Shown one piece after another: positions 1 to 10,826 of a stretch of DNA of 64,000 nt. This DNA is from Defluviitaleaceae bacterium (GTDB lineage: Bacteria; Bacillota; Clostridia; Lachnospirales; WQUN01). How positions within the stretch are numbered: the first letter of the stretch is position 1; every line of letters begins with the position of its first letter. The notes below the pieces were generated by a model. That model was not told where the DNA came from. It ran no database searches and saw only the letters and a program-made list of their open reading frames with translations. The DNA lies in NCBI GenBank assembly GCA_009777845.1, contig WRLD01000007.1, forward strand, positions 1-64,000. The letters run 5' to 3'. Position numbers and translations under genes: made by a program.

Positions 1-539
1 AGATGTCTTAAAAAAAATTGGTCAGCCATGTGCGTATGCAAGATATGCGGCTCGCCAAAACGAGTTTTTGCATCGTTGATTCGCAAAGCGTACAAAATGC
101 AAGTTCCGCCGAGGAAAAAGGGTATGATGCGGGCAAAAAAGTCAGCGGCATTAAACGTCATATCGCGGTTGACACAAACGGCTTGCCGCACGCGATTCAT
201 ATCACAACAGCCAACATAACCGACCGCGCCGGGGCAATTGAAATGTTTCAGAATTACCGCGACAACTTGTCAAATGTCCAAAATGTTCTTGTTGACGGCG
301 GCTATACCGGCAAGCCGTTTGCGGAATCTGTTCGCAATATTCTTGGCGCGAATGTTGAGGTTGTGAAGCGGAGCGAACTGCATACATTCGCGGTTTTACC
401 CAAGCGTTGGGTTGTTGAGCGTACTTTTAGCTGGCTCGAAAAGTGTCACAGACTTTGGAAAAACACCGAACGCAAGCTCGCTACTTCTTTACAAATGTTG
501 GTTTTTGCGTTTGTTGCATTGATGATTAGGAGATTCTGA
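1..539 (+). CDS. IS5-family transposase, C-terminal part (OrfB-like), cut by window start
   Basis: DDE transposase of the IS5 group, which catalyses cut-and-paste movement of its own element. The readable frame (TTG at 18, 173 residues) contains the RNase H-fold core: VDSQSV near residue 21 (first Asp), VDGGYTGKPF near 93 (second Asp), and the C-terminal block KRWVVERTFSWLEKCHRL with the catalytic Glu. The same frame is closed by TAA at 9-11, inside the sequence TTAAAAAAAATTG. That A8 run fits the slippery sites of IS5/IS427 elements, where OrfA and OrfB are joined by programmed frameshifting, so 18 need not be a true start. The upstream half lies outside the window. The family call is secure; whether the copy is active is not visible. 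Confidence 0.85.
10..17 (+). other. A8 slippery run, candidate programmed frameshift site of the transposase
   Basis: Eight consecutive A residues lie directly after TT and before the OrfB frame, which is closed by TAA at 9-11. This is the layout of two-frame IS5-group transposases. OrfA lies outside the window, so the in-phase fusion cannot be confirmed here. Confidence 0.45.
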
Positions 540-546
540 ACGGTTT

Positions 547-1010
547 CTAAGAAAACCACTTAGACAACACCTTACTGCCTGCTTAATGGACGTTACCTGC
601 CCCGAATTGACGAACGTGCATACCTCGGGACGGATAAATCCGTCCCCTACAAAAAACCTGCAAATCCCCACAACAAGCGCAATATTTAAATCCCCATGAC
701 AACGCAATATTTTAATCACCATTTGTTTCCTGCTGTGCCACGCTCCCTCTGTCTGTGCCTTTGTGCGAACTACTGTGTGAAAATCTTTTTGACAAATAAT
801 GAACGTAGGTAAAGCGTATAGCCCCATTCTTTAGTAAAAGATTTTTTCACACAGAGGCACAGAGGGAACGAGGCACAGCAGAAGCACGAACGAATCCGCG
901 AAATCCGCCAAATCCGCGGAAATCCTCGTCCCATTATCTTTCAAATCCATGTTACCACAACAAAAAAACGAGCGAAGGCGATTAGTCACTACACTCGTTT
1001 TTCTTGTATG
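547..1010. repeat. Intergenic block: partial family A, then families C and B
   Basis: About 575-651 is the right part of a family A element, ending CCTCGGGACGGATAAATCC and then GTCCCCTACA. 733-882 is a complete family C inverted repeat: its left arm reads GCTGTGCCACGCTCCCTCTG and its right arm reads CACAGAGGCACAGAGGGAAC. 893-950 carries family B words (AATCCGCGAAATCCGCC). No gene is seen. The stretch after the transposase resembles the interior of the family A copy at 12893-13104 (shared TCTAAGAAAACCACT), which suggests that the IS interrupted a family A element near 546. Confidence 0.75.
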
Positions 1011-1034
1011 CTATAGTTGTTTAAGCTAAAACCT

Positions 1035-2078
1035 CTAACCACCAAACTTCTGTGTCCAACGAGAGTGGCTATAGCCTACGCCAAGGTGGGTATAATCGGG
1101 GCTTAGAATATTGCTCCTATGCCCTGGTGAGTTCATCCAGGAGTGCATGACTTCCTCGGGGGTAGCTTGCCCCGAGGCTACGTTTTCAGCCTGCCAGCCG
1201 TAGCTCGCGCCTGCGTTTGCCATTCTGTCCCATGGCGTAGAGCCGTTCGAGCCTGTGTGGCTCATAAAGTTGTTTTCGTACATATCGACACTATGTGCCC
1301 TAGCGGCGGCGGCCAGGCTCGGACACCACTGCAAAGCCCCAAGCCCATGGTTGGCGCGCTCTGCGTTTACCAATTCAAGCACTCGCTGTTCGTATTGCGA
1401 CTGGTCAGTTTGCACTGGGGAGGGAGTAGGCGTAGGCGTTGGGGCAGGTGTTGTTGATGTAGGAGCAGGCGTAGAGCCGCCCCTTTGCCAAATACCAGTA
1501 TCGTTGTCACTGTCGGTAATATAGAGCATGTCACCAACAATATTGAATGTAAACTGGTAGGTATCAGTCCATTCGCCCACAACCGTCATATTGCTGCCCC
1601 TTGTGGTATATCTGCCAGGCTCGTTATAGGAATATTCCATAACTCCGCCATCCGCAAAAAACTCAATGTCTGCCCCTCCGTAAAAGTAATAAAGAAAGGT
1701 CGGTGCGGAAACAAAGCTCCACCTGCCCACAAGATTTGGTTCGGCTGTTGGCGTTGGTGCTTGCGTTGGCGTAGGCACAGGCGCAGGTATGGGCGGCGAA
1801 ATGGGTACATTCTCAGAAGAAAGATAAACAACACCATCAGAATAATCCACGCTAAGCCCTGTCAATTCCGCAACAGCCCTAACGGGAAGAAAGGTTCTGC
1901 CGTCCATAATAAATGGGCGAGAATCGTCATCGAATTGCACTGTCCTACCGTCAAAATTGACAGCTACCCCATAAACAATTTCACGCACAATAGCGTTTGC
2001 CCCTACGACCGTTCCTGTGAGCGTTAGTGCGAAAATAACGCCTATAATAAAGCCTCGCAGGTCTTTAATTTTAAGCAT
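1035..2078 (-). CDS. Secreted CAP/SCP-domain protein with copper-amine-oxidase-N (stalk) domain
   Basis: 347-residue exported protein. Residues 1-29 form a signal peptide. Residues about 35-92 resemble the copper amine oxidase N-terminal/stalk domain (MDGRTFLPVRAVAELTG), common on clostridial surface proteins. A Pro/Thr-rich linker follows (about 92-115), then a small beta-rich stretch, a second Pro/Thr linker, and a C-terminal CAP domain of the YkwD type (about 225-347). CAP landmarks are visible: LVNAERANHGL, SHTGSNGSTPWDRM, AENVASG and SPGHRSNIL. Bacterial CAP proteins are extracellular; their biochemical role is mostly unknown. The ATG overlaps the atpC stop by 8 bases and has GGAGG inside atpC, so it is translationally coupled to the atp operon. 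The domain call is firm, the function open. Confidence 0.85.
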   Translation of the reverse strand: MLKIKDLRGFIIGVIFALTLTGTVVGANAIVREIVYGVAVNFDGRTVQFDDDSRPFIMDGRTFLPVRAVAELTGLSVDYSDGVVYLSSENVPISPPIPAPVPTPTQAPTPTAEPNLVGRWSFVSAPTFLYYFYGGADIEFFADGGVMEYSYNEPGRYTTRGSNMTVVGEWTDTYQFTFNIVGDMLYITDSDNDTGIWQRGGSTPAPTSTTPAPTPTPTPSPVQTDQSQYEQRVLELVNAERANHGLGALQWCPSLAAAARAHSVDMYENNFMSHTGSNGSTPWDRMANAGASYGWQAENVASGQATPEEVMHSWMNSPGHRSNILSPDYTHLGVGYSHSRWTQKFGG

Positions 2079-2493
2079 TTTTTACCTCCAACAACACCCG
2101 ACAACTCACTATCCGCCTCTGCATCTCCTGCTTCTCACCCTCGTCCGCTCCCTGCTCCACCCTCTGCAAAAGCTCGCCCAGCTCCGCGCCTATCGCCTTT
2201 ACGTCAATTTCCTCTGGCACTAACGCCGCATCAGACAGCACGGTAATAATATCCTCGCTTACATGGGCTATTCCGCCAAGCACGGCTACGCGGCTTTCGC
2301 TGTCACCGTCAAAAATACGCAAAATGCCAATATCCAGCACCATGGAAACAGGGATATGCCCTGCAAGTATGCCCATATCGCCAGTTGTGCAACGCAAAAT
2401 TGCCATGTCGATTTTGGCGTTTATTTTGTAAGGGCTTTTGTCTGTCGCCATTGTTGGCGCAACAACACGCAGCTCAAGTTTGTTTTCTGCCAT
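2071..2493 (-). CDS. atpC: F-type ATP synthase epsilon subunit
   Basis: 140 residues, normal for the family. It is part of the F1 central stalk and an intrinsic regulator of ATP hydrolysis. The N-terminal beta-sandwich is recognisable (GDMGILAGHIPVSMVLDIG and GGIAHVSEDIITVLSDAA), followed by the C-terminal helical hairpin (residues about 90-135, rich in Glu/Gln/Arg). The start follows GAGGTGGTGAC. It is separated from atpD by an unusually strong 43-base hairpin (2536-2578), so its expression may be set separately from the rest of the operon. Confidence 0.93.
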   Translation of the reverse strand: MAENKLELRVVAPTMATDKSPYKINAKIDMAILRCTTGDMGILAGHIPVSMVLDIGILRIFDGDSESRVAVLGGIAHVSEDIITVLSDAALVPEEIDVKAIGAELGELLQRVEQGADEGEKQEMQRRIVSCRVLLEVKNA

Positions 2494-2535
2494 GTCACCA
2501 CCTCAATTCATACCGCCTACGGCGGCGGCTCTGTC

Positions 2536-4933
<2,398 letters not shown>

Positions 4934-4941
4934 AAATCCAC

Positions 4942-6480
4942 CTACCTTTTAAATTCGGCAAGGGCGGCTTCAATCGCTTCGCCAAGCTCGGTGCTTATTT
5001 GCTTTTCGGTACGGATTTTATTCAAAATTTCGCCGTGCTTAGCTTCAAAGAATTTAAGCAAATCGGCCTCGGTTTTTTGTATATTGGCGGCCTCTATGTC
5101 CTTAAAATGCTTTTTGGTAACAGCATAGAACACCAAAACCTGCTTTTCTACAGGAACAGGCGCGTTTTGCGGTTGTTTCAACACCTCAACAATACGCCGC
5201 CCTTGGTCGAGCCGCTCTAGCGTGTCCTTGGTCAAATCAGAGCCGAACTGCGCAAAGGATTCCAGCTCGCGGAACTGCGCAAGCTCCAAGCGAATAGGCC
5301 CTGCCAAGGCTTTCATAGCCTTAATTTGTGCCGCGCCGCCTACGCGCGACACAGAAAGACCTGCGTTAATCGCAGGGCGAATACCCTTGTTAAACAGCTC
5401 CGATTCCAAGAAAATCTGCCCGTCTGTAATGGATATTACATTCGTGGGAATATACGCGGAAATATCGCCCGCCTGAGTTTCGATAATGGGAAGCGCGGTA
5501 AGCGTTCCGCCGCCGCGTTCCTTTGTCAAGCACGCGGCACGCTCCAACAGGCGCGAATGCAGATAGAAAACGTCGCCTGGGTACGCCTCGCGCCCTGGTG
5601 GACGGCGTAGCAAAAGGCTCAGCGCACGATACGCGACAGCGTGCTTGGACAGGTCGTCATAGACCACAAGCACGTCACGCCCTGCTTCCATCCATTCCTC
5701 GCCAACCGCACAGCCTGCATACGGCGCGATATACTGCATAGGCGCGGAATCACTGGCGTTCGCGCTTACAATACATGTGTACCGCATTGCGCCTGCTTCC
5801 TCCAATGTACGCGCCACGCGCGCCACCGTAGATGCCTTTTGCCCGATTGCCACATACACGCAGTACACGCGAATGTCCTTTTCGCCAGCCTTTGGCTCGC
5901 CTATTTTGTCGTTAATTAGTGATTGGTTGATAATGGTGTCAATCGCAATCGCCGTTTTCCCTGTTTGGCGGTCGCCGATAATAAGCTCGCGTTGACCGCG
6001 GCCTATGGGAATCATTGCGTCTATTGCCTTAATCCCAGTTTGCAGGGGTACGTTTACCTCCTGCCGTTCGATTACGCCTGGGGCAATTCGCTCAACTACT
6101 CTCGTTTTTGTAGCCGCAATCGGCCCCTTGTCGTCCACAGGTGCGCCAGTTGGGTCAACGACTCTGCCGAGAAGCGCGTCGCCTACGGGAATTTCCGCAA
6201 TACGGCCAGTGCGTTTTACTGGGTCGCCCTCGCTTACGTGGTCGTCCGCGCCAAGCAGAACTGCACCAATGCTGTCCTCGTCTAGGTTAAGCGCGATGCC
6301 AAACAGCCCGCCTGGGAACTCCAACAGCTCGCCGCTCATGGCGTTGTTTAGCCCGTAAACGCGAGCGATACCGTCGCCTACGTGGATTACGTTCCCAGCC
6401 TCGGCAACGTCCATTTTTGTGGAGTAGGATTTTATTTGTTGTTTTATAATGGAGCTTACTTCATCAGGTTTAAGAATCAT
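4942..6480 (-). CDS. atpA: F-type ATP synthase alpha subunit
   Basis: Non-catalytic nucleotide-binding subunit of F1, 512 residues. Landmarks: DGIARVYGL, the P-loop [13 protein letters not shown] (about 170), the [16 protein letters not shown] region, and [12 protein letters not shown], which includes the conserved arginine that reaches into the neighbouring beta site. ATG at 6480 overlaps the atpH stop (ATGA). Confidence 0.97.
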   Translation of the reverse strand: MILKPDEVSSIIKQQIKSYSTKMDVAEAGNVIHVGDGIARVYGLNNAMSGELLEFPGGLFGIALNLDEDSIGAVLLGADDHVSEGDPVKRTGRIAEIPVGDALLGRVVDPTGAPVDDKGPIAATKTRVVERIAPGVIERQEVNVPLQTGIKAIDAMIPIGRGQRELIIGDRQTGKTAIAIDTIINQSLINDKIGEPKAGEKDIRVYCVYVAIGQKASTVARVARTLEEAGAMRYTCIVSANASDSAPMQYIAPYAGCAVGEEWMEAGRDVLVVYDDLSKHAVAYRALSLLLRRPPGREAYPGDVFYLHSRLLERAACLTKERGGGTLTALPIIETQAGDISAYIPTNVISITDGQIFLESELFNKGIRPAINAGLSVSRVGGAAQIKAMKALAGPIRLELAQFRELESFAQFGSDLTKDTLERLDQGRRIVEVLKQPQNAPVPVEKQVLVFYAVTKKHFKDIEAANIQKTEADLLKFFEAKHGEILNKIRTEKQISTELGEAIEAALAEFKR

Positions 6481-7001
6481 GCAAAGCCCGCCTTCATATC
6501 TCTTAACAGAGTTTTTACCGTACGGTCGAGAAAATACCCGTCCACATGTATGCTGATACCTGCAATAACGCTAGGCTCTACCAACACGGTGAGGGTTACT
6601 TCCTTATTTAGCTTTCTTGCTAGGCACGCGGTAAGCTGCTCCGCCTGCTGGTCGGTAAGCGGCACAGCGGAAACCACTCTAGCGGTGGTTTGCCGTTGGT
6701 GCGTTTTAATCATGTCGATTAGCTTACGCAACGCAGGCAAAAGAAAGGCTACACGGTTCTTGAAAATAACAAGCCGCATAAAGCCCATAAGGTCTTGATG
6801 GACACAGCCGCCAAACGCGTTTTCTAGGAACGCAAATTTTTCGTCAGAGGAAATACGCGGGTGCGTAAGAATACGCAGCGATTCCTCGCACGAAATATTG
6901 TCGCATACAAGCTGTGCCTGCTCTAGGTAAGCGTCCATCAGTCCGCTCTCCTGCGAAAGAGAAAACAAGGCGGTTGCGTAGCGTATTCCAAGGTCTGCCA
7001 A
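6477..7001 (-). CDS. atpH: F-type ATP synthase delta subunit
   Basis: 174 residues, standard for the OSCP/delta family that fastens F1 to the peripheral stalk. The N-terminal helical bundle ([14 protein letters not shown]) and the conserved C-terminal stretch ([19 protein letters not shown], here [14 protein letters not shown], then KTLLRDMKA) are visible. The start is TTG at 7001, preceded by a G6 run at proper spacing. Order between atpF and atpA is canonical. Confidence 0.92.
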   Translation of the reverse strand: MADLGIRYATALFSLSQESGLMDAYLEQAQLVCDNISCEESLRILTHPRISSDEKFAFLENAFGGCVHQDLMGFMRLVIFKNRVAFLLPALRKLIDMIKTHQRQTTARVVSAVPLTDQQAEQLTACLARKLNKEVTLTVLVEPSVIAGISIHVDGYFLDRTVKTLLRDMKAGFA

Positions 7002-7013
7002 TGCTATGCCCCC

Positions 7014-7592
7014 CTATACAGCAACGTGCGTTGCTTCCGTTTTAAACGCGGTGGTAGCCTCTAGCTCCGTAAGTGCTTCGGAAAAAAGCCTGTCGTGCGC
7101 GGCCTTGTCTACGGTAGCGGCGATTAGCTTCGCCGCCATATCGGTGGAAATGTCGATAATAGACTGATGTACCGCGCCCTTAATTTGCTCTAGCTCCGTA
7201 GCTATGTCACGGCTTGCGCGTTCCTTTACCTCCAACGCCTCCGCCTTGGCGGCATCTAAAAGCCGCTCGCGGCTCTCGTTGGCGAGCTTGCGCGCTTCGT
7301 CCAGAATTTCGGCGCGTTCCTTTTCTATTTCGCGTACCTTTTGCTCGTAGCTTGCTTTAAGCTCCGCGGCAGTCGCCTTGCTTACGGCGGCATCGTTCAT
7401 TTCGTTTTCTATGCGGTCTGCGCGCGCTTGCAAAATCTTTTTTACAGGCTTCCACAGAAGCCATGTAAGCAGGACGACCGTCAAAAGGAAGTTGAACAGG
7501 TTCGGCAGCATACCGATAAACATCTGCAAATCCATGTCCAAAAGCGGACGATAGCGTTCGCCCTGGAGAATAAATAAAAATTGAGGACTCAA
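7014..7592 (-). CDS. atpF: F-type ATP synthase b subunit
   Basis: Peripheral stalk subunit, 192 residues. One N-terminal membrane helix (about residues 27-45, FNFLLTVVLLTWLLWKPV) with the conserved KPVKKIL exit, then a long charged coiled coil (residues 50-165). The TTG start at 7592 has AGGGGAG seven bases upstream; the internal ATG (MDLQMF) lacks a ribosome site, so the TTG is preferred, giving a short N-terminal extension before the helix. Confidence 0.92.
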   Translation of the reverse strand: MSPQFLFILQGERYRPLLDMDLQMFIGMLPNLFNFLLTVVLLTWLLWKPVKKILQARADRIENEMNDAAVSKATAAELKASYEQKVREIEKERAEILDEARKLANESRERLLDAAKAEALEVKERASRDIATELEQIKGAVHQSIIDISTDMAAKLIAATVDKAAHDRLFSEALTELEATTAFKTEATHVAV

Positions 7593-7608
7593 TTGAATCT
7601 CCCCTAGT

Positions 7609-7929
7609 TTAGCCTAAGAATGGCAAAATTGCCGCGCCTACTTGTGCCCCAGCTTCAATAAACTGTGGCGCATAGCGGCTTAGCAGCGGGTTTACGAAAA
7701 TCAAAATCATGGCGACAAGCAAGCCGTAAACGCCCGAGGTTTCCGCAAGACCACAGCCAATAAACATGGTGGTAGTAATAGTACCCTTTGCTTCTGGCTG
7801 ACGGCCAATCGCCGCTACAGCGTTAGCCGCTACATTGCCCTGCCCAAGCGGAACGAGCAGACCGTTCAAAAGTGCTATTGCTGCGGCGATGTGTGAGATT
7901 GCGATAACAAATGCTAAAGGATTTTGCAT
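7609..7929 (-). CDS. atpE: F-type ATP synthase c subunit, predicted Na+-binding
   Basis: Rotor ring subunit of Fo, 106 residues. Two membrane helices joined by the polar loop RQPEAKG (43-49). Ion-site residues can be aligned with the Na+-coupled Ilyobacter tartaricus subunit (recalled): Q30 matches Gln32, E63 matches Glu65, T64-S65 match Ser66-Thr67, and Y68 matches Tyr70, with LAETSGVY in place of VAESTGIY. Position 63 of the reference (Val) is Leu here. This predicts Na+ as coupling ion. About 20 extra C-terminal residues (RYAPQFIEAGAQVGAAILPF) extend past the usual end. Confidence 0.93.
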   Translation of the reverse strand: MQNPLAFVIAISHIAAAIALLNGLLVPLGQGNVAANAVAAIGRQPEAKGTITTTMFIGCGLAETSGVYGLLVAMILIFVNPLLSRYAPQFIEAGAQVGAAILPFLG

Positions 7930-7972
7930 TTTGTTTCCTCCTAAAATATTTTATTTATTACTACATCTGAAA

Positions 7973-8653
7973 TTATTCAGCCGCCGTTCCTGCAAAAATT
8001 ACGCTAAGAACGGTAAAAATAACGGCTTGAAGTATTCCAGAAGCAATATCAAAGTAGAGGTGAATGGGAACAGGTATAACAAACATGTACGGAATGGCGT
8101 ACAGCAGGGACACAAGTATCATGCCGCCGACCAGATTACCGAACAAACGGAAGCTAAGCGCGATGGGCTTGGCAAGCTCGCCGATAAGGTTAAGCGGTGC
8201 GAAAACAAACACAGGCTCTAGGAAAATGCCCTTTAAGTAGTCCTTTGGGCGGTGTCTAAGCCCCACAAACACCATGACAAAAAACGAGGACAACGCCAGC
8301 GGAAACGTCATGCCCCAGTCTGCCGTCGGCGGCCGCAGGCCTGTAATACCGATAAGGTTTGACATTGCAATAAACACAACCAACGTAAAAAACCACGGCG
8401 CGAGGTATGCAACGGTGTCGTTCGCGCTGTCGCGGTAGAATTTTTCCCAGCCGTCAACGCACATTTCAATGAAATTCTGGAAGCCGGTGGGCTTTTTCAT
8501 GGGGTCCCACGAGCGCGATTTTATTCTCACGTATAGGGCAAGAATAAGTAGCAAAGCCATAACAATCCACGTATTTCTTGTGGTTTCGGTAATTAAAAGC
8601 TCTACCGCCTCGCTGATTTTTAGGCTATAAAATACACTAATGTCAAAGCTCAC
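7973..8653 (-). CDS. atpB: F-type ATP synthase a subunit
   Basis: Fo stator channel that delivers ions to the c ring; 226 residues from GTG at 8653, which follows GGCGGGG. The frame stays open upstream into atpI, but that part is not homologous to anything in this family. Hydrophobic helices fill the protein; the essential arginine lies in SFRLFGNLVGG, and the C-terminal helix pair (PVPIHLYFDIASGILQAVIF) is typical. DPMKKPTGFQN matches the usual N-terminal cytoplasmic loop. Confidence 0.93.
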   Translation of the reverse strand: MSFDISVFYSLKISEAVELLITETTRNTWIVMALLLILALYVRIKSRSWDPMKKPTGFQNFIEMCVDGWEKFYRDSANDTVAYLAPWFFTLVVFIAMSNLIGITGLRPPTADWGMTFPLALSSFFVMVFVGLRHRPKDYLKGIFLEPVFVFAPLNLIGELAKPIALSFRLFGNLVGGMILVSLLYAIPYMFVIPVPIHLYFDIASGILQAVIFTVLSVIFAGTAAE

Positions 8654-8670
8654 ATTTACCCCGCCTTTTG

Positions 8671-9171
8671 CTAGATTTCTTGTTTTTCTTTTAAATGTCC
8701 TCGCAGAAAAAACCGCATGGAATGGGCGGCGATGGGCAGAGTAAAAATCCCAAAAAATACGCCCATGAAGTTTACAACTAGCGGATTGCCCGCCTCGTTC
8801 GTGACACTGGAGTGAAGCCACGCCGTAATAACAAGCACCACGGCAGTAATCGTAAAGCGCGAAAGCGACTGCACCTTTAGGTAATTTTTGGCAGACTGCT
8901 CGTCACGCTCCACGGCGTTGGCTACCATGCGTTTCAGCATAAGTACCTTTATTATATTAAGGAGCATAGCAATAAATATGCCAATTGTAAAGGGCAGCGT
9001 GTCCGCGGCGTTCGCGTGGCTATTTACGCCCATGAGCGAGCTAAAAAGCGCAGATTGTGTATCGCCTGCAAACGCCGAAAACAGCAAATAGCCGCATAGC
9101 GAAAAAACAGCCGAGGCGGCGATGATTACTATGATTTGTTTTTTTGCTACGGCAGACATGGAAAAATCCAT
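8671..9171 (-). CDS. atpI: AtpI-like Fo accessory membrane protein
   Basis: 166 residues with four predicted membrane helices (about 10-32, 57-78, 105-125, 131-150) separated by a charged cytoplasmic loop (KRMVANAVERDEQSAKNY). This topology and the position directly before atpB fit AtpI, a poorly conserved protein implicated in c-ring assembly. AGGTGG precedes the ATG. Sequence identity to known AtpI cannot be tested by eye, so the name rests mainly on context and topology. Confidence 0.7.
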   Translation of the reverse strand: MDFSMSAVAKKQIIVIIAASAVFSLCGYLLFSAFAGDTQSALFSSLMGVNSHANAADTLPFTIGIFIAMLLNIIKVLMLKRMVANAVERDEQSAKNYLKVQSLSRFTITAVVLVITAWLHSSVTNEAGNPLVVNFMGVFFGIFTLPIAAHSMRFFLRGHLKEKQEI

Positions 9172-9185
9172 AAGCTGGCAACCAC

Positions 9186-9416
9186 CTAAAACTTCTTTGA
9201 TAAATCGTACATAGCCTTAAACGCCGAAAAACAGCCAAGCAACGAGCAAATAATAATAAACCACGGCGCAGTGCCGAGCCATTCGTCCAAAAAAATACCC
9301 AGAAAAATGCCCACAAATACACACGCCACCATAGTGAACGCAATATTAGAAATAATGCCCGCCGCGCGCAGCATTTTCTTCCTGTCCTCTTTCGAGAATT
9401 TACCATGATTTTTCAT
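9186..9416 (-). CDS. atpZ: AtpZ/AtpI-family small membrane protein, first gene of atp operon
   Basis: 76 residues from ATG at 9416 (MKNHGKFSKEDRKK). Two membrane helices with the Gly/Asp-rich signature GIFLGIFLDEWLGTAPWF, typical of the small AtpZ proteins that precede atpI in Firmicutes operons and have been linked to Mg2+/Ca2+ handling or Fo assembly. The in-frame extension upstream to 9470 overlaps a good promoter and is rejected. No strong ribosome site is visible before the chosen start. Confidence 0.75.
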   Translation of the reverse strand: MKNHGKFSKEDRKKMLRAAGIISNIAFTMVACVFVGIFLGIFLDEWLGTAPWFIIICSLLGCFSAFKAMYDLSKKF

Positions 9417-9425
9417 TGTACGTTC

Positions 9426-9455
9426 ATAATACAGCATTGTGCTTGGGTACGTCAA
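9426..9455 (-). promoter_or_regulatory. Sigma-A-type promoter for the atp operon
   Basis: On the minus strand TTGACG (9455-9450) and TATTAT (9431-9426) are separated by 18 bases. The expected start of transcription (near 9419) is only a few bases before the proposed atpZ ATG at 9416, which would make the message nearly leaderless; a downstream start is the alternative. Confidence 0.6.
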
Positions 9456-9490
9456 TAGAGTGTATTGCAAGTTGATGTTGAAAATTCAAT

Positions 9491-9561
9491 AAATTTGCAC
9501 CAGCTTTTTCAGGTGAAGCCCGAAAAAATGGGCAATTGTGAAGCAATGCCAGTGCAAATTT
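9491..9561. promoter_or_regulatory. Inverted repeat in the atp/cotJ divergent gap
   Basis: AAATTTGCAC (9491-9500) and its complement GTGCAAATTT (9552-9561) flank about 50 bases. It lies upstream of both the atp promoter and the cotJ promoter. It could be an operator pair or an RNA stem; no further support is visible. Confidence 0.35.
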
Positions 9562-9590
9562 TACATTATTCAAAAGCCCGCAGATGGGGC

Positions 9591-9618
9591 GAACACTTTC
9601 CCCTCATCTACATACAAT
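9591..9618 (+). promoter_or_regulatory. Sigma-E-like promoter for cotJ
   Basis: CATACAAT at 9611-9618 matches the mother-cell sigma-E -10 consensus, and GAACACT 13 bases upstream is a moderate match to its -35. cotJ of Bacillus is known to be sigma-E dependent, so function and motif agree. Confidence 0.5.
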
Positions 9619-9661
9619 AAAAATATGCGTTAGCAGAAAAAACACGAAGGGAGTTTTTGCA

Positions 9662-9907
9662 TTGGAACACGAAGCATATTTTCAAGCAGTAAGCCTAAGT
9701 CCAAGCCCGGTTGTAGGCGTATGCCCCACTCTATACCCGCCCGCGCCGACCCCGCCGCACAACGAACACAGCAAGCAGGTCATAGGCATGGCATATGTTC
9801 CGCCACAAATATGGAGGGACATTTATGATGCCGATTATGGTTTTATGCGCGGCACAATATTCTCGGAGCTAGATAAGCCGTGGTTTGGGGGTAAGTGCCA
9901 TGAATAG
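9662..9907 (+). CDS. cotJA: Spore coat-associated protein CotJA
   Basis: 81 residues from TTG at 9662, which follows AAGGGAG. The C-terminal half carries the family pattern: YVPPQIWRDIYD, GFMRGTIFSELDKPW. CotJ proteins are made in the mother cell and assemble into the spore coat together with the Mn-catalase-like CotJC. The reading frame extends upstream to 9584, but that segment is not conserved and overlaps the promoter. It overlaps cotJB by 8 bases, the usual tight cotJABC arrangement. Confidence 0.85.
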   Translation: MEHEAYFQAVSLSPSPVVGVCPTLYPPAPTPPHNEHSKQVIGMAYVPPQIWRDIYDADYGFMRGTIFSELDKPWFGGKCHE

Positions 9908-10151
9908 ACGTGACGGCTTCCTTAGAGAGGTGCAAAAATGGGATTTTGCGGTACTCGATACCGTGCTGTTTTTGGATAACCACCCCAAGGACAAATTAGC
10001 CCTAGAGTGGTACCGCCATTTCCAAGCCCTGGCAAAAAAAGCAAGAGAAGAATATGAAAGCCATTGCGGCCCGCTTCAATACTGTGAACAAACAGGCTTT
10101 GATTCGTGGGAATGGACAAAAGGCCCTTGGCCATGGGAGGTAGATTGCTAA
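9900..10151 (+). CDS. cotJB: Spore coat protein CotJB
   Basis: 83 residues from ATG at 9900. Family features: VQKWDFAVLDTVLFLDNHP near the N-terminus, then WYRHFQAL, YESHCGPL and the Trp-rich tail WEWTKGPWPWE. It is required with CotJA for coat assembly of CotJC in Bacillus. Stop and the cotJC ATG are one base apart. Confidence 0.88.
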   Translation: MNRRDGFLREVQKWDFAVLDTVLFLDNHPKDKLALEWYRHFQALAKKAREEYESHCGPLQYCEQTGFDSWEWTKGPWPWEVDC

Positions 10152-10152
10152 T

Positions 10153-10764
10153 ATGTGGTTATATGACAAAAAATTGCAATTCCCTGTAAAAATAGCAAAC
10201 CCAAATCCTAAGTTTGCTAAGATAGTTATTACGCAGCTGGGCGGCCCAGATGGCGAGCTAGGCGCGGCAAACCGCTATCTTAGCCAGCGGTTTGCTATGC
10301 CAAACGACAGGGCAAAAGGCCTGCTAACAGACATCGGCACGGAAGAACTCGCGCACGCCGAAATGATTGCCGCGATTGTTCACCAGTTGACCCGAAAAAT
10401 GAGCATAGAGGACATCTATGCCGCGGGCTTTGAGGACTACTTTGTTGACCATACGGCGGGCGTGTACCCCATAAGCGCAGGGGGCATACCCTTTGACGCA
10501 AAATGCTTCGCCTCAAAGGGCGACCCCATAACCGACCTAACGGAAAACATGGCGGCGGAACAAAAGGCGCGTACGACCTACGATAATATTTTACGGCTTG
10601 TGGACGACCCCGACATTATCGCGCCGATTAAGTTTTTGCGTGAGCGCGAGGTTGTTCACTTCCAAAGGTTCGGCGAGGCGTTGGGAATAGTGACGGATAG
10701 CTTGAATTCTAAGAATTTTTATGCGTTTAATCCTTCGTTTGATAGGTGTTGTGGGAAGCATTAG
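10153..10764 (+). CDS. cotJC: Manganese catalase-like spore coat protein CotJC
   Basis: 203 residues, usual length. Di-metal four-helix bundle of the Mn-catalase family: GGPDGELGAANRYLSQR gives one Glu ligand, GTEELAHAEMIA the Glu and His ligands, and REREVVHFQRFGEAL the C-terminal Glu/His pair. It begins WLYDKKLQFPVKI as expected. It probably protects the spore from peroxide. A GC-rich terminator follows directly. Confidence 0.93.
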   Translation: MWLYDKKLQFPVKIANPNPKFAKIVITQLGGPDGELGAANRYLSQRFAMPNDRAKGLLTDIGTEELAHAEMIAAIVHQLTRKMSIEDIYAAGFEDYFVDHTAGVYPISAGGIPFDAKCFASKGDPITDLTENMAAEQKARTTYDNILRLVDDPDIIAPIKFLREREVVHFQRFGEALGIVTDSLNSKNFYAFNPSFDRCCGKH

Positions 10765-10782
10765 GAGCGGTTTAATTATAAA

Positions 10783-10826
10783 AAAGCCCCCCGACCCGAA
10801 AACATGCTTTCGGGTCGGGGGGCTTT
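10783..10826 (+). terminator. Intrinsic terminator after cotJC
   Basis: The 19-base arms (10783-10801 and 10808-10826), built on GCCCCCCGACCCG / CGGGTCGGGGGGC, enclose a 6-base loop, with A- and T-tracts on either side, so it may act in both directions. Confidence 0.85.

Noticed and set aside
8654..8821. N-terminal extension of atpB
   Set aside because: It overlaps atpI, has no family similarity, and the GTG at 8653 follows GGCGGGG.
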